A DNA stretch of 64,000 nucleotides from Alcanivorax jadensis T9 (GCF_000756655.1 NZ_ARXU01000003.1:1-64000), one strand, 5' to 3'. Shown: positions 36,113-49,206, counted from the stretch's first letter. Numbers and translations: made by a program. The notes: generated from the sequence alone by a model not told the origin.

Positions 36113-36299
36113 TTTCTGTCTCTCGACCTGAATCCATGACTTTAGCGTGGATGCATGGCGTAAGAATTTGTTGTCACAGGGAATTTTCTGAAGAAGCGTC
36201 GCATCACGGAATGCGATCGACTGAAGAAAATTTTCTGTGGCGGCAAAGGCTTACGTCAGGCGCCGCGATCAAGTCATGGACTCAGGTCTATGACAGAAA
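36113..36299. repeat. 187 bp imperfect hairpin element between glmU and atpC
   Basis: Nested complementary segments line up outside-in: TTTCTGTC/GACAGAAA, CCTGAATCCATGACTT/AAGTCATGGACTCAGG, CGTAAG/CTTACG, CACAGGGAATTTTCT/AGAAAATTTTCTGTG and GCGTCGCAT/ATGCGATCGAC, with CACGGA as the apical loop. No ORF. It looks like a small non-autonomous palindromic element and is unrelated to the ackA-pta element. It lies just beyond the atp operon terminator, within the 309 bp gap 36047-36355. Confidence 0.75.
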
Positions 36300-36300
36300 C

Positions 36301-36325
36301 AAAAAAGGGTAGCACTTGGCTACCC
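36301..36325 (-). terminator. Rho-independent terminator of the ATP synthase operon
   Basis: On the minus strand GGGTAGC and GCTACCC form a 7 bp stem with a 5 nt loop, followed by six T residues, 30 bp after the atpC stop. Confidence 0.88.
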
Positions 36326-36355
36326 CCCTCTGTGTTGAAGAATTGCAAAAGGTGC

Positions 36356-36778
36356 TTACCGCCCTTTCTTCTTCAACTGCTGAATTGCGCGCAACTGGGC
36401 CACAGACTCGGCCAGGGTAGCGGCGGCACGGGAATAATCCATTTCGGAGTTCTTCCCTTCCAGTGCTTCCTTGGCGCGCTGTTTTGCCTGTTCGGCAGCA
36501 GCTTCATCCATGTTGTCGGCACGTTCTGCGGTATCGGCCAGCACAGTTACCAGCTTCGGCTGCACTTCCAGGAAGCCGCCGGATACATAGAACACTTCTT
36601 CTTCACCATTCTGCTTCTTCACCCGTACCGGACCCGGCTTGAGCCGGGTCAGCAGCGGGGCGTGGCCCGGCATGATACCGAGATCGCCTTCCACACCGGA
36701 GGCCACCACGATTTCAACCAGACCGGAGAACAGCTGGCGTTCTGCACTAACAATGTCGCAATGCACGGTCATCGCCAT
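36356..36778 (-). CDS. atpC: ATP synthase F1 subunit epsilon, 140 aa
   Basis: Central-stalk subunit that couples the c-ring to F1 and inhibits ATP hydrolysis. N-terminal beta-sandwich with [21 protein letters not shown], a hallmark of the family, and a C-terminal helical hairpin ([19 protein letters not shown]). Last gene of the operon, 21 bp after atpD and followed by the terminator at 36301. An ATG at 36772 is an equally plausible start. Confidence 0.96.
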   Translation of the reverse strand: MAMTVHCDIVSAERQLFSGLVEIVVASGVEGDLGIMPGHAPLLTRLKPGPVRVKKQNGEEEVFYVSGGFLEVQPKLVTVLADTAERADNMDEAAAEQAKQRAKEALEGKNSEMDYSRAAATLAESVAQLRAIQQLKKKGR

Positions 36779-36799
36779 TTGCTTGTCTCCCGGTGCAGG

Positions 36800-38194
<1,395 letters not shown>

Positions 38195-38240
38195 TTAACT
38201 TGCGTTTTTGCCGCGTTCTTTCTACCAGTCTGCTGACAAA

Positions 38241-39101
38241 TCAGACCGCAGCAGCACCACCAACGATTTCGGAGATTTCCTGCGTAATAGCAGCCTGGCG
38301 TGCTTTGTTGTACACCAGCTGCAGATCACGAATGATGTCGCCGGCGTTATCACTGGCCGCTTTCATCGCTACCATTCGCGCTGCCTGCTCACAGGCATTG
38401 TTTTCTACCACACCCTGATACACCTGGGACTCGATGAACCGCACCAGCAACTCGTCGAGCAGTGCTTTCGGAGCCGGCTCGTAAATATAGTCCCAGTGGC
38501 GCTTGAACTCTTCGTCATCTGCTGCTTCCAGCGGCAGCATCTGAATGTTCTTGGGCGCCTGGGTCATGGTGTTCACGAACTCGTTGTACACGATGTACAA
38601 GCGGTCGATCTCACCATTATCGTAGGCATCCAGCATCGCCTTGATGGAACCGATCAGGTCGTTCAGGTGCGGGGAATCCCCCAGACCGGACACTGTCGCT
38701 TCCACATTGCCGCCAACACTCTTGAAGAAAGAAACACCTTTGGAGCCCACTACGCAGTACTGGGCCTTGGCGCCTTTTTCTTCCCACTCTCGCGAGCTTT
38801 TGACGACATTCTTGAGCAGGTTTACGTTGAGGCCACCGCAGAGACCCCGATCGGAGGTCACTACGATGTAGCCAACGTTCTTCACTTCCCGCTCTTGCAG
38901 GTAGCTGTGCCGGTATTCCAGATCGGCATTGGCCAGATGTGCAACCACCTGACGCATGCGAGTCGCGTAGGGCTTGCTTGCCGCCATACGCTCCTGCGCT
39001 TTACGCATCTTGGAGGCTGCCACCATTTCCATTGCACGGGTAATTTTCTTCGTGCTCTGGACGCTGGCAATTTTGCCTTTGATCTCTTTACCGCTGGCCA
39101 T
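38241..39101 (-). CDS. atpG: ATP synthase F1 subunit gamma, 286 aa
   Basis: Rotor shaft of F1. The N-terminal helix [20 protein letters not shown] and C-terminal helix [20 protein letters not shown] form the coiled-coil axle; the middle has [16 protein letters not shown]. The family signature near the C-terminus ([20 protein letters not shown]) is intact. Lies between atpA and atpD with short spacers. Confidence 0.98.
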   Translation of the reverse strand: MASGKEIKGKIASVQSTKKITRAMEMVAASKMRKAQERMAASKPYATRMRQVVAHLANADLEYRHSYLQEREVKNVGYIVVTSDRGLCGGLNVNLLKNVVKSSREWEEKGAKAQYCVVGSKGVSFFKSVGGNVEATVSGLGDSPHLNDLIGSIKAMLDAYDNGEIDRLYIVYNEFVNTMTQAPKNIQMLPLEAADDEEFKRHWDYIYEPAPKALLDELLVRFIESQVYQGVVENNACEQAARMVAMKAASDNAGDIIRDLQLVYNKARQAAITQEISEIVGGAAAV

Positions 39102-39124
39102 AGGAAGTACCCTTTTTCAGCGAA

Positions 39125-40669
39125 TTACCAGGTCTGGGTGGCTTTGAACTGATCGAGAGATTCTTTGATCTCGGCTTCGATCTCGCCGTTGTAGTCACCC
39201 TTCTCGTTGATTTTGTCCATCAACGCTTTCTTTTCGCTGTTCATGTAGTCCAGCAGAGCCGCTTCGAAGGCGCCGATTTTCTCGACTTCCATCCCTTTCA
39301 GGTAGCCTTCGTTCGCTGCGTACAGAACAACACCCATTTCGGCAACGCTCATGGGGCTGTACTGCTTCTGTTTCATCAGCTCGGTAACCGCCTGACCATG
39401 CTCCAGCTGTTCGCGGGTGGAGTCATCCAAGTCGGATGCGAACTGGGCGAATGCCGCCAGTTCACGGTACTGAGCCAGAGCCAGACGAATACCACCGCCG
39501 AGCTTCTTGACGATCTTGGTCTGCGCGGAACCACCTACACGGGATACGGATACACCCGCGTTCATCGCCGGACGAATACCGGAGTTGAACAGGTCGGTTT
39601 CCAGGAAGATCTGACCATCGGTAATGGAAATTACGTTGGTCGGTACGAAAGCGGAAACGTCACCACCCTGGGTTTCGATGATCGGCAGTGCGGTCAGAGA
39701 ACCGGTTTTGCCTTTCACTTCACCGTTGGTGAACTGCTCTACGTAATCTTCGTTTACCTTGGCGGCGCGTTCCAGCAGACGGGAGTGCAGGTAGAACACG
39801 TCACCAGGATAAGCTTCACGACCCGGAGGACGACGCAGCAGCAGGGAAATCTGACGATAGGCCCAGGCTTGCTTGGTCAGATCATCATAAACGATCAGTG
39901 CATCTTCACCGCGATCACGGAAGTACTCGCCCATGGTGCAGCCGGCAAACGGTGCCAGGAACTGCATGGAAGCGGGATCGGAAGCGGAGGCCGCAACGAT
40001 GATGGTGTTGTCCATCGCGCCGTGCTCTTCCAGCTTGCGCACCACGTTAGCAATGGTGGACTGCTTCTGACCGATGGCAACGTAGACACACTTAATGCCG
40101 GAGTCTTTCTGGTTGATGATCGCATCAACCGCTACCGCGGTCTTACCAATCTGACGGTCACCAATGATCAGCTCACGCTGACCACGGCCGATCGGCACCA
40201 TGGCATCAATGGACTTGTAACCGGTCTGGACAGGCTCGTTAACCTCACGACGCCAGATAACGCCAGGCGCTACCTTTTCCACTGCGTCGGTCTGCTTGGC
40301 ATCGATCGGGCCTTTGCCGTCGATCGGGTTACCCAGGGAGTCCACCACACGGCCCAGCAGTTCGGGGCCAGTCGGGACTTCCAGGATGCGGCCGGTACAA
40401 CGTACCTTCTGACCTTCGGCCAGACCCAGGTAATCACCCAGGACCACGGCACCCACAGAGTCTTGCTCCAGGTTAAGGGCCATGCCGAAGATGCCGCCCT
40501 CAAACTCGATCATCTCGCCGAACATCACGTCGGCCAGACCATGAATACGCACGATACCATCGGATACGGATACAACCGTACCCTCGTTGCGTGCTTCGGT
40601 GGAGGTATCAAGTTTCGCAATGCGCGATTTGATAATCTCGCTGATTTCGGACGGGTTGAGTTGCTGCAT
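39125..40669 (-). CDS. atpA: ATP synthase F1 subunit alpha, 514 aa
   Basis: Non-catalytic nucleotide-binding subunit of F1. Walker [16 protein letters not shown] near residue 170, [20 protein letters not shown], and the ATP synthase alpha/beta signature region [20 protein letters not shown]. Starts [17 protein letters not shown], typical of gammaproteobacteria. The spacer to atpH is 16 bp, so translation is probably coupled. Confidence 0.98.
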   Translation of the reverse strand: MQQLNPSEISEIIKSRIAKLDTSTEARNEGTVVSVSDGIVRIHGLADVMFGEMIEFEGGIFGMALNLEQDSVGAVVLGDYLGLAEGQKVRCTGRILEVPTGPELLGRVVDSLGNPIDGKGPIDAKQTDAVEKVAPGVIWRREVNEPVQTGYKSIDAMVPIGRGQRELIIGDRQIGKTAVAVDAIINQKDSGIKCVYVAIGQKQSTIANVVRKLEEHGAMDNTIIVAASASDPASMQFLAPFAGCTMGEYFRDRGEDALIVYDDLTKQAWAYRQISLLLRRPPGREAYPGDVFYLHSRLLERAAKVNEDYVEQFTNGEVKGKTGSLTALPIIETQGGDVSAFVPTNVISITDGQIFLETDLFNSGIRPAMNAGVSVSRVGGSAQTKIVKKLGGGIRLALAQYRELAAFAQFASDLDDSTREQLEHGQAVTELMKQKQYSPMSVAEMGVVLYAANEGYLKGMEVEKIGAFEAALLDYMNSEKKALMDKINEKGDYNGEIEAEIKESLDQFKATQTW

Positions 40670-40685
40670 CTCTAATCCCTCAAAC

Positions 40686-41222
40686 TCAAGAGTTCAGTTG
40701 CTCTGCCAGACGATTCAGTCGGCCGCGCACACTGCCATCAATTACGGTATCGCCGGCTCGCACCAGCACGCCTCCAATCAGGGATTGGTCCACGGACGTG
40801 GTGACATTCACATCCGTGCCAAGGCGTTTCTTCAGCGCTGTTACCAGCTTCTCGGTTGCAGCGTCGTCCAGATCGAATGCGGAGATAAGCTCCACATCGG
40901 TGAACCGCTGCTCCTGGGCCAGAAGCTCGTGGAACAGTTGCAGGATGATCGGCAAAAGCGGCAGGCGCTTGTTTTGCGCCAGCTGGGCAACAAAGTTGCT
41001 GCCACTTTCGTCGAGTTCATCGCCACAGACTTCTGCAAAAGCAGAAACCTTGGCAGCGTCATCCAGTTCCGGCTGGTCAAGGTAGGCACGCATGGTGGCA
41101 TCACCTGCCACTGCCGCTGCCAAGCCCAGCATCTTTTCCCACTTGCCCAGGTCGCCTTGTTCCTTTGCAAAAACAAAGGCGGCCTTGGCGTAGGGGCGTG
41201 CGATGGTGGTCAGTTCAGCCAT
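40686..41222 (-). CDS. atpH: ATP synthase F1 subunit delta, 178 aa
   Basis: Peripheral-stalk subunit linking F1 alpha to the b subunits. N-terminal helical domain begins [15 protein letters not shown], the family's usual start; the C-terminal part carries [20 protein letters not shown], the conserved end motif. Length matches E. coli (177). 15 bp from atpF. Confidence 0.97.
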   Translation of the reverse strand: MAELTTIARPYAKAAFVFAKEQGDLGKWEKMLGLAAAVAGDATMRAYLDQPELDDAAKVSAFAEVCGDELDESGSNFVAQLAQNKRLPLLPIILQLFHELLAQEQRFTDVELISAFDLDDAATEKLVTALKKRLGTDVNVTTSVDQSLIGGVLVRAGDTVIDGSVRGRLNRLAEQLNS

Positions 41223-41237
41223 GGGTTACCCGTAGTC

Positions 41238-41708
41238 TCAGAGTTCAGCCGCCAGCTGCTCAAGCATCTGCTTGTGCGCGTCCTGGTTTACTTCGCCAGC
41301 CAGTACCTTCTCGGCACCGCTCAGCGCCAGGGCCGCCACTTCTTTACGCAGCTGCTCACGAGCCTGATTAACCTCTTGGTCAATCTCAGAGTGGGCTTTG
41401 GCTACCAGACGCTCACCTTCGGTGCGCGCTGCATCTTTAGCCTCTTCCACAATCTGATTAGCCCGACGATTGGCCTGATCAATAATTTCGGCCGCCTTCT
41501 CTTTCGCTTCTTTGAGATTGGCGGTCGCCTTTTCCTGCGCCAGTTCCAGATCACGCTCTGCCCGATCCGCGGCACTCAGGCCCTCGGCAATCTTCTGCTT
41601 ACGTTCCTCGAGCGCCCGAGAAATCGGAGGCCAAACGAACTTCATGCAGAAGAACACAAACAGGGCAAACCAAATGGCCTGGCCAATTAGTGTCGCATTA
41701 ATATTCAT
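41238..41708 (-). CDS. atpF: ATP synthase Fo subunit b, 156 aa
   Basis: Peripheral stator stalk. It begins [20 protein letters not shown], an N-terminal membrane helix with the conserved [10 protein letters not shown] start, followed by a long charged helix ([20 protein letters not shown]) that dimerises as a right-handed coiled coil. Length equals E. coli b (156). Confidence 0.97.
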   Translation of the reverse strand: MNINATLIGQAIWFALFVFFCMKFVWPPISRALEERKQKIAEGLSAADRAERDLELAQEKATANLKEAKEKAAEIIDQANRRANQIVEEAKDAARTEGERLVAKAHSEIDQEVNQAREQLRKEVAALALSGAEKVLAGEVNQDAHKQMLEQLAAEL

Positions 41709-41772
41709 GCCAACACCTCAATCCGCGTTGCTTAGATTTCCCAAAATCGGGGCTTAAAAAGTAAAGCGCGAT

Positions 41773-42024
<252 letters not shown>

Positions 42025-42050
42025 TTAATTAAAAACCGGTTTAAAAAAAC

Positions 42051-42971
<921 letters not shown>

Positions 42972-42994
42972 TTAGAGAGCCGATGCCTACAGTC

Positions 42995-43423
42995 TCAGTC
43001 GTCTTGACTGTCTTGTTCTGCCGCTGTTTGCCCGTCCAGGCGTGCCACCTGAACCCAGCCCACGATCTGGGTCAGCATGAAGCCCAGCAGCAGAACCATT
43101 GCAATCTTCATTTCCCGCGCTTCAGGGACCTTGGAGAAAGTGAGCCAGAACAGCAACAACATAATTGCGATCTTGCCCATCTCCGCCCGAATCGCCGCTG
43201 TCGCCAAGCGTTTCGGTGCGCGGTTACCGGGGTGCATCCATAATTGAAAGCCGCCCCAGGCGTATGCGATCAGGCTGATAGTGCCTCCCCAGGCCGCTAC
43301 CAGACCGGCCAGCGTACCGGCCAGGGAAGTTACCAGCAGCGCGAATATCACCAGCGTTGCAAGCTGGGCGCGCATTAAGCCCCAGAACAAGGTTCTGTTG
43401 GGCTGAAATTCGTTGCTGGTCAC
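42995..43423 (-). CDS. atpI: ATP synthase assembly protein AtpI, 142 aa
   Basis: First gene of the atp operon. Four predicted membrane helices (for example LATLVIFALLVTSLAGTLAG and IAMVLLLGFMLTQIVGWVQV). AtpI is thought to help c-ring assembly and Mg2+ supply. I start at the GTG at 43423 with AGAGG upstream; the longer frame needs TTG. A good sigma-70 promoter lies about 80 bp upstream. Confidence 0.92.
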   Translation of the reverse strand: MTSNEFQPNRTLFWGLMRAQLATLVIFALLVTSLAGTLAGLVAAWGGTISLIAYAWGGFQLWMHPGNRAPKRLATAAIRAEMGKIAIMLLLFWLTFSKVPEAREMKIAMVLLLGFMLTQIVGWVQVARLDGQTAAEQDSQDD

Positions 43424-43501
43424 CGTAAAGCCTCTGGGCCGATGCAAGTTGATGCCGCACCAGGCGCAAGGTCATGGCACCCCTGATCTTTAGCGCGGCG
43501 A

Positions 43502-43530
43502 AGTATATGTAGTTGGCGCGCTACTGGCAA
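43502..43530 (-). promoter_or_regulatory. Sigma-70 promoter of the atp operon
   Basis: On the minus strand -35 TTGCCA (43530-43525) and -10 TATACT (43507-43502) are separated by exactly 17 bp. Transcription would start near 43495, about 70 bp before the atpI GTG. Confidence 0.72.
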
Positions 43531-43604
43531 CCGTGCATGGCGGATTGTTCGTCAATGTCAGTGTAAACACGAGATGGAAAAGTGATGAGAGCGGGGCCAT
43601 GCGC

Positions 43605-43652
43605 TTTGTGAATTCAATTCACAAAAATAAATAAACATTAAAATATTTTTGT
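43605..43652. terminator. Two AT-rich palindromes between the par cluster and the atp operon
   Basis: TTTGTGAATT, C, AATTCACAAA (43605-43625) is a perfect 21 bp palindrome. ACAAAAATA...TATTTTTGT (43621-43652) overlaps it. The second could end minus-strand transcripts of the gene at 43677; the first could instead be a regulator site upstream of the atp promoter. Confidence 0.45.
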
Positions 43653-43676
43653 TTACCCTGCGGCAGGGGCCATCGC

Positions 43677-44792
43677 CTATGCCCTTGCGGGTAAAACCGG
43701 CGCCAACGCTGCCAGCTGTTCCTTATCGCCATGGACAGATAACACCGGCCAGACGGCATCCACCATAGCCGTGGCTTCATCCGTGTGCCTCAGCCGCAAC
43801 AGGGCACAGGCGGCATCACCCCCGACCATGGCCAGCGTGCACCACACCGCTGGATTGCTGGCTAGCGACTGCAGCCGGTCGAGGGCGTCGCGAAGACAGA
43901 CTATCGCGGCTTCATTCCGGCCCTGGCGCAATGCCACGACACCTTCCACCCAGGGCACAAAACCATCGCCATATTCCGGCAGCAACGTCGGGTCCACCTC
44001 CAGCAGCAGACAATGGGCACGGGCAGCGGAGCCATAACGGGCTTCCATCAACGCATAGTCCAGGGTCTGGCTGGGGTCCTGGTCTGAGGCCGCCACCGCA
44101 TCGCGATGGCAGCGCAGCAGCCTGTCATGGTCCCGGGCTGCCAGGTAGACCCGCGCCTGCTGAGCAGAAAACATGCCCGGCATCAGCATATCCATTACCG
44201 GCTGCCATTGCGTCAGTTCCGCCAGGGCGCGATCCAGATCCCCGCTCCGCGCCTGCAGACAGGCCCTCTGGACGGACAGCTCCATGGCCACGGATTCATC
44301 ACGGATACGGCGACTCAACCGGTCACCCAGTGACGCGGCTTTTTGCCAGTGGCCCAGCGCAATGGCGGACAGCATGGCATCAAAATCCCGGGCGTCGCGG
44401 TATTTCCACAGGCCGATGGCCGCCGCTGTCAGGGGCAGAAGCAACAACAGACCGGCCCAGAGTCGATAGTCGGTCAGCCACAGGAACACCGCCCCGGGCA
44501 CGGCCAACAGCCAGAGCAGCCAGGTTTGCTTGAGCAGCATCAACAGGAAGGGGCGCAGCCCGTGACGGGCCTGGAAATAGTGGCGTAGTTCGGCGTAGTC
44601 CCGATCTGCCAGTCCGCCGGTATCCAGAGGCATGGCGGCGGTCATGGCATCGTTCTGCAGACGCACGGACTGCAGACCCTGCTCCTTGAGCAAGGTCAGT
44701 GCTTCAGCGGCGCTAGCCGCATCCTGAATACCGGAAACCGGTTTACCGTCGGCCTCGGCCCGGTAAAGAAACCGCCCCACTACACCCTCCAT
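43677..44792 (-). CDS. Membrane protein with TPR-like repeats, 371 aa
   Basis: Unknown function. N-terminal about 60 residues (FLYRAEADGKPVSGIQDAAS, AAEALTLLKEQGLQSVRLQN) resemble the small N-terminal domain of GspF-type secretion proteins. Two membrane helices follow (residues about 78-125, LLWLLAVPGAVFLWLTDYRL and GLLLLLPLTAAAIGLW). The cytosolic C-terminal 230 residues look like degenerate tetratricopeptide helices (AVAASDQDPSQTLDYALMEA). I start at the ATG at 44792, 20 bp after parB; AGGA precedes it. Last gene of the mnmG-rsmG-parAB run. Confidence 0.78.
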   Translation of the reverse strand: MEGVVGRFLYRAEADGKPVSGIQDAASAAEALTLLKEQGLQSVRLQNDAMTAAMPLDTGGLADRDYAELRHYFQARHGLRPFLLMLLKQTWLLWLLAVPGAVFLWLTDYRLWAGLLLLLPLTAAAIGLWKYRDARDFDAMLSAIALGHWQKAASLGDRLSRRIRDESVAMELSVQRACLQARSGDLDRALAELTQWQPVMDMLMPGMFSAQQARVYLAARDHDRLLRCHRDAVAASDQDPSQTLDYALMEARYGSAARAHCLLLEVDPTLLPEYGDGFVPWVEGVVALRQGRNEAAIVCLRDALDRLQSLASNPAVWCTLAMVGGDAACALLRLRHTDEATAMVDAVWPVLSVHGDKEQLAALAPVLPARA

Positions 44793-44811
44793 GGATCCTG
44801 CGTCGGACGTG

Positions 44812-45732
44812 TTACTTGATATGGGCCAGGATGCCGTCCAGTTCATCCAGGTTGTTATAGCTGATCACCAGTTTGCCCTTGTTGCCCTGGCCCTGCTGGA
44901 TCTGCACCGGTGCCCCCAGACGATCGGACAAGTCGCCGATCAACGCTTTCACGTTGGGGTCTTCCTTGGGCGGTGCCGGTTTGGCGGGTTTGGCTTTTTC
45001 GAAGTCACGGACCAGCTCTTCGGTCTGGCGCACGGACAGCCCTTTGGCCACCACGGTGCGGGCCGCTTCCACCTGTTTATTACCGGTCAGCGCCAGCAGC
45101 GCACGGGCATGGCCCATTTCCAGGTCGCCGTGCTCGAGCAGCTTCTTGACGTCGGATTCCAGGCTCATCAGGCGCAGCAGGTTGGTCACCATGGCGCGGG
45201 ATTTACCCACCGCGTCAGCCACCTGCTGGTGGGTAAGACCGAATTCTTCCTTCAGGCGGCCCAGGGCGATGGCCTCTTCCATGGGATTGAGGTTTTCCCG
45301 CTGGATGTTCTCGATCAGCGCCATGGCGATGGCGGCTTCGTCGGGCACCTCGCGGATTACCGCCGGGATGGTGTCCAACTCGGCCATCTTGGCGGCACGC
45401 CAGCGGCGTTCACCGGCAATGATCTCGTAGCGCTTTTCGCCGAGCGGGCGCACCACGATGGGCTGCATGACCCCCTGGGCACGGATGGACTCGGCCAGCT
45501 CTTCCAGGGCATCCGGGGACATGTCACGGCGCGGCTGGTAACGACCGCGCTCCATGCAGTCCACCGGCAGGTGGCGCAACTCGCCATCACGGGGGGGATA
45601 TTCCACACCGCTGACGCGGTCTTCCTCCTGCTGCTTGATCCGCACTTCGTCCTGGTGCTGCTGGTAGGATTCGCTGCTGCTGAGCAGGGCATCCAGGCCC
45701 TTGCTGAGACCGCGTTTACGCTTTGCCGCCAT
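44812..45732 (-). CDS. parB: Chromosome partitioning protein ParB, 306 aa
   Basis: CTP-dependent DNA clamp that loads at parS sites near the origin. N-terminal ParB box with GRYQPRRDM and GERRWRAAKMA, the central helix-turn-helix domain (LTHQQVADAVGKSRAMVTNL) and a C-terminal dimerisation domain. Begins MAAKRKRGLSKGLDALL, typical of Pseudomonas-type ParB. AAGGAA precedes the ATG at 45732. I found no perfect parS (TGTTTCACGTGAAACA) in the window. Confidence 0.97.
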   Translation of the reverse strand: MAAKRKRGLSKGLDALLSSSESYQQHQDEVRIKQQEEDRVSGVEYPPRDGELRHLPVDCMERGRYQPRRDMSPDALEELAESIRAQGVMQPIVVRPLGEKRYEIIAGERRWRAAKMAELDTIPAVIREVPDEAAIAMALIENIQRENLNPMEEAIALGRLKEEFGLTHQQVADAVGKSRAMVTNLLRLMSLESDVKKLLEHGDLEMGHARALLALTGNKQVEAARTVVAKGLSVRQTEELVRDFEKAKPAKPAPPKEDPNVKALIGDLSDRLGAPVQIQQGQGNKGKLVISYNNLDELDGILAHIK

Positions 45733-45745
45733 GATGTTTCGTTCC

Positions 45746-46543
45746 TTATGAAGCTGCTGCAGGCTGGGCCTTGAGCGCCTGCTCACGACGCAGGATCTCA
45801 CCGGCCAATGCCAGATAGCTGACCGCACCGCGGGATTTCGGATCGTAGGTGATCACCGGCGCGCCGTGGCTGGGGGCTTCCGCCAGCCGCACGTTACGCG
45901 GAATGATGGTGCGGTACACCTTGTCGCCGAAGTGGCTGATCAACTGGTTGGACACATCGTTGGACAGGCTGTTGCGAGGGTCGTACATGGTGCGCAGCAG
46001 GCCGCCGATGTGCAGCTTGGGATTGAGGACCGAGCGGATCTTTTCGATGGTGTTCATCAGCGCGGTCAGACCTTCCAGGGCGTAGTACTCGCACTGGATC
46101 GGCACGATCACCGAATCCGCCGCCGTCAACGCATTGACGGTGAGCATGTTCAGGGACGGCGGGCAATCGATGAGGATGTAATCATAGTCGTCGCGGATCC
46201 GCGCCAGCGCATTACGCAGGCGAAATTCCTTGGACTTCAGGTCCAGCAACTGGACTTCCGCGGCGGTCAGGTCGCCGTTGGCGGCGATCAGGGCGAAGCC
46301 GGATTCTTCCGGCGTACCGGTCACCGCCTGCTCGATGGGCACGTCATCGCAGAGCACATCGTAGATGGTGTAATCCGTCTCGAACTTGTCTACCCCGGAG
46401 CCGGTGGTGGCATTGCCCTGGGGGTCGATATCCACCAGCAACACTTTCTTGCGGGTGGCTGCCAGCGACGCCGCCAGGTTCACACTGCTGGTGGTCTTCC
46501 CCACGCCGCCTTTCTGGTTCGCTACGGCAAATACGGTGGTCAC
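45746..46543 (-). CDS. parA: Chromosome partitioning ATPase ParA/Soj, 265 aa
   Basis: Deviant Walker A ATPase that moves ParB-parS complexes. It starts VTTVFAVANQKGGVGKTTSS, with both signature lysines in KGGVGKTT, followed by LLVDIDPQGNAT and YILIDCPPSLNMLTVNAL. The start is GTG at 46543 with AAGGAG 6 nt upstream; the longer frame overlaps rsmG and is not conserved. 13 bp before parB. Confidence 0.97.
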   Translation of the reverse strand: MTTVFAVANQKGGVGKTTSSVNLAASLAATRKKVLLVDIDPQGNATTGSGVDKFETDYTIYDVLCDDVPIEQAVTGTPEESGFALIAANGDLTAAEVQLLDLKSKEFRLRNALARIRDDYDYILIDCPPSLNMLTVNALTAADSVIVPIQCEYYALEGLTALMNTIEKIRSVLNPKLHIGGLLRTMYDPRNSLSNDVSNQLISHFGDKVYRTIIPRNVRLAEAPSHGAPVITYDPKSRGAVSYLALAGEILRREQALKAQPAAAS

Positions 46544-46577
46544 TGCTGTCTCCTTATGGAGGCCACTGAGATGGCCC

Positions 46578-47210
46578 TCAATCGCTGCGCTGTTGTACCA
46601 CCACCAGTGTCCTGGGCTCATCGAGCCCGGGAATGTTCAGACTATGGTGGTTGCCTTGCCAGTGCGGCGGCATGGTCGCCAATTCCCGCTCTGTGCTGGC
46701 CGCTTTCATGGCCAGTACCCGGGTATTATCGGTAATTATCGGCGCCATGAGTGCCAGCATGTCCGACAAGGAGGCAAAGGCACGGCAAATTATCTGTGAT
46801 GGGCTCTTACCGTACTGTTCCACGCGGGCGTGCACAACCTCCACGTTATCCAGCCCCAGCTCACGGCGGGCCTGGCGCACGAAGCGGGTTTTCTTGCCGT
46901 TGGAATCCAGCAGGGTAAAGGCCTGATCCGGCCGCGATACCGCGAGAATAATCCCTGGTATACCAGCACCGGTGCCCACGTCCAGGGTGTCGGTGTCTGC
47001 CACGTAGGGCAGCACCGCCAGGGAATCGAGCAGATGACGGGTGACCATCTCCGCCGGATCGCGAATGGCGGTGAGGTTGTAGGCCTGGTTCCACTTCACT
47101 AGCAGGTCCACGTACGCCAGCAGCAGGCGCTGCTGGTCATCACTGAGGGACAGGCCCAGGGCATCGACGCCCCGGGCCAGGGTGTCGGATAAGGTTGTGG
47201 ATAGGCTCAT
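46578..47210 (-). CDS. rsmG: 16S rRNA (guanine527-N7)-methyltransferase, 210 aa
   Basis: Methylates G527 of 16S rRNA. SAM-binding motif [18 protein letters not shown] near residue 75, [14 protein letters not shown], and [11 protein letters not shown]. The N-terminal helix [20 protein letters not shown] carries the family motif (N-L-T-A-I-R). The start overlaps the mnmG stop by 4 bp (ATGA), so translation is coupled. Confidence 0.97.
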   Translation of the reverse strand: MSLSTTLSDTLARGVDALGLSLSDDQQRLLLAYVDLLVKWNQAYNLTAIRDPAEMVTRHLLDSLAVLPYVADTDTLDVGTGAGIPGIILAVSRPDQAFTLLDSNGKKTRFVRQARRELGLDNVEVVHARVEQYGKSPSQIICRAFASLSDMLALMAPIITDNTRVLAMKAASTERELATMPPHWQGNHHSLNIPGLDEPRTLVVVQQRSD

Positions 47211-49102
47211 GCCTGCTGGGCCGCCTTCTGCTGATGCTGATGCTTTTTCAGATAGATCATCAGCAGGGAAATCGCCGCCGGGGTGACCCCGGGAATCCGG
47301 CCGGCCTGACCCAGGGTTTCGGGGCGGATATCCCCCAACTTCTGCTTCACTTCGTTGGACAGGCCTTTCACCTGGCCATAATCGAAGTCGTCCGGCAGCC
47401 GGGTGGTTTCCGCCGCCCGCAGCTTCTCGATTTCGTCGCTCTGACGATCGATATAGCCGGCATACTTGGCGAGGATTTCCATCTGCTCGATCACCGCCGC
47501 GTCCGGACGGTCTTCCAGCGCCACCGCGTCCGCCAGGGTGGCATAGCTCAACTCCGGGCGCTTGAGCAGATCCAGCAGGCTGTATTCGTGGGTCAGCGGC
47601 TTCTCGATCAGGGTGTTCACCGCCTCGGCCTGGGGCGTTTTCGGCTGCACCCAGGTGCTTTTTAGGCGCTGCTCTTCTTTCACCATGCCCTCGCGCTTGG
47701 CATTGAAGGCGGCCCAGCGTTCATCGTCCACCAGACCCAGCTCACGGCCTTTTTCGGTGAGGCGCAGGTCGGCGTTGTCTTCACGCAGCAGCAAGCGGTA
47801 TTCCGCCCGGCTGGTGAACATGCGGTAGGGCTCCTGGGTGCCCATGGTGATCAGGTCATCCACCAGCACGCCGATGTAGGCTTCGTCCCTGCGGGGCGTC
47901 CAGGCCTCTTTCTCCTGGCTTAACCGCGCCGCATTCAGGCCCGCCAGCAACCCCTGGGCGCCAGCTTCTTCGTAACCGGTGGTGCCATTGATCTGGCCGG
48001 CGAAGAACAGGCCCGGCATGTGCTTGGTCTCCAGGCTGTGCTTGAGATCCTGGGGATTGAAATAATCGTATTCGATGGCGTAGCCCGGACGGGTGATATG
48101 GGCATTCTCGAAACCACGAATGGAGCGCACCGCCTGCAGCTGCACATCGAACGGCAGGCTGGTGGAGATGCCGTTGGGGTACAGCTCGTGGGTATCCAGC
48201 CCTTCCGGCTCCACGAAGATCTGGTGGCTGTCCTTGTCCGGATAGCGGTTCACCTTGTCCTCGATGGACGGGCAATAGCGCGGCCCGACCCCGTCGATAA
48301 CGCCGGTGAACATGGGGCTGCGGTCGAAGCCGCTGCGGATGATGTCGTGGGTCTGGGCATTGGTATGGGTGATATAGCAGCACACCTGTTGCGGGTGCTC
48401 TTCCACCTTGCCCAGGTAGCTCATCACCGGCAGCGGGCTATCGCCCCACTGCTCCTGCATCACGGAAAAATCCACGGTCTTGCCGTCGATGCGCGGCGGC
48501 GTGCCGGTTTTCAGGCGGTCGACCCGGAACGGCAGTTCGCGCAGGCGGCGGGCCAGGGCATTGGAGGGCTGATCGCCGGCGCGGCCACCCTGGTGATTAT
48601 CCAGGCCGATATGAATGACGCCGCCCAGGAAGGTGCCGGCGGTGAGCACCACCGCATCGGCCACAAAGCGCAGGCCCATATTGGTGACCACCCCCACACA
48701 GCGACCGTTGTCCACGACCAGGTCGTCCACGGCCTGCTGGAACAGGGTCAGGTTGGGCTGATTTTCCAGGGTGGCGCGGATGGCAGCCTTGTAACGGACC
48801 CGATCCGCCTGGGCGCGGGTAGCGCGCACCGCCGGACCTTTGCGTGCGTTGAGTACGCGGAACTGGATGCCCCCTTTATCGGTGGCCCGGCCCATGGCGC
48901 CGCCCAGGGCGTCGATTTCCCGCACCAGGTGACTCTTGCCAATGCCGCCGATGGCCGGGTTGCAGCTCATCTGACCCAGGGTTTCGATGTTGTGAGTCAG
49001 CAGCAGGGTGGAGACGCCCATGCGGGCGGACGCCAACGCCGCCTCGGTGCCGGCATGGCCGCCGCCGATCACAATCACGCCAAATCGCTGGGAAAAATCC
49101 AT
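47207..49102 (-). CDS. mnmG: tRNA uridine-5-carboxymethylaminomethyl modification enzyme MnmG, 631 aa
   Basis: With MnmE it makes cmnm5U34 in tRNA anticodons. The FAD-binding Rossmann motif [17 protein letters not shown] is near residue 14, and the signature [20 protein letters not shown] near 270; the C-terminal domain with [19 protein letters not shown] binds MnmE. Full length. First gene of the mnmG-rsmG-parA-parB operon, with a good promoter upstream. mnmE is not adjacent in this window. Confidence 0.98.
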   Translation of the reverse strand: MDFSQRFGVIVIGGGHAGTEAALASARMGVSTLLLTHNIETLGQMSCNPAIGGIGKSHLVREIDALGGAMGRATDKGGIQFRVLNARKGPAVRATRAQADRVRYKAAIRATLENQPNLTLFQQAVDDLVVDNGRCVGVVTNMGLRFVADAVVLTAGTFLGGVIHIGLDNHQGGRAGDQPSNALARRLRELPFRVDRLKTGTPPRIDGKTVDFSVMQEQWGDSPLPVMSYLGKVEEHPQQVCCYITHTNAQTHDIIRSGFDRSPMFTGVIDGVGPRYCPSIEDKVNRYPDKDSHQIFVEPEGLDTHELYPNGISTSLPFDVQLQAVRSIRGFENAHITRPGYAIEYDYFNPQDLKHSLETKHMPGLFFAGQINGTTGYEEAGAQGLLAGLNAARLSQEKEAWTPRRDEAYIGVLVDDLITMGTQEPYRMFTSRAEYRLLLREDNADLRLTEKGRELGLVDDERWAAFNAKREGMVKEEQRLKSTWVQPKTPQAEAVNTLIEKPLTHEYSLLDLLKRPELSYATLADAVALEDRPDAAVIEQMEILAKYAGYIDRQSDEIEKLRAAETTRLPDDFDYGQVKGLSNEVKQKLGDIRPETLGQAGRIPGVTPAAISLLMIYLKKHQHQQKAAQQA

Positions 49103-49158
49103 CTCAACACTCGCCTTGCAGGGGTCTGCTGTTCAAAATATAGCCAGAAGGGCGCGCT

Positions 49159-49186
49159 AGTATAATGCCAACATCACACGCTGCAA
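49159..49186 (-). promoter_or_regulatory. Sigma-70 promoter of mnmG-rsmG-parAB
   Basis: On the minus strand -35 TTGCAG (49186-49181) and -10 TATACT (49164-49159) are separated by 16 bp. This places the start of transcription about 50 bp before the mnmG ATG. A second weaker -10, TATATT, lies closer to the gene. Confidence 0.65.
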
Positions 49187-49206
49187 GCTCCGCGCACGCG
49201 ATTTAC

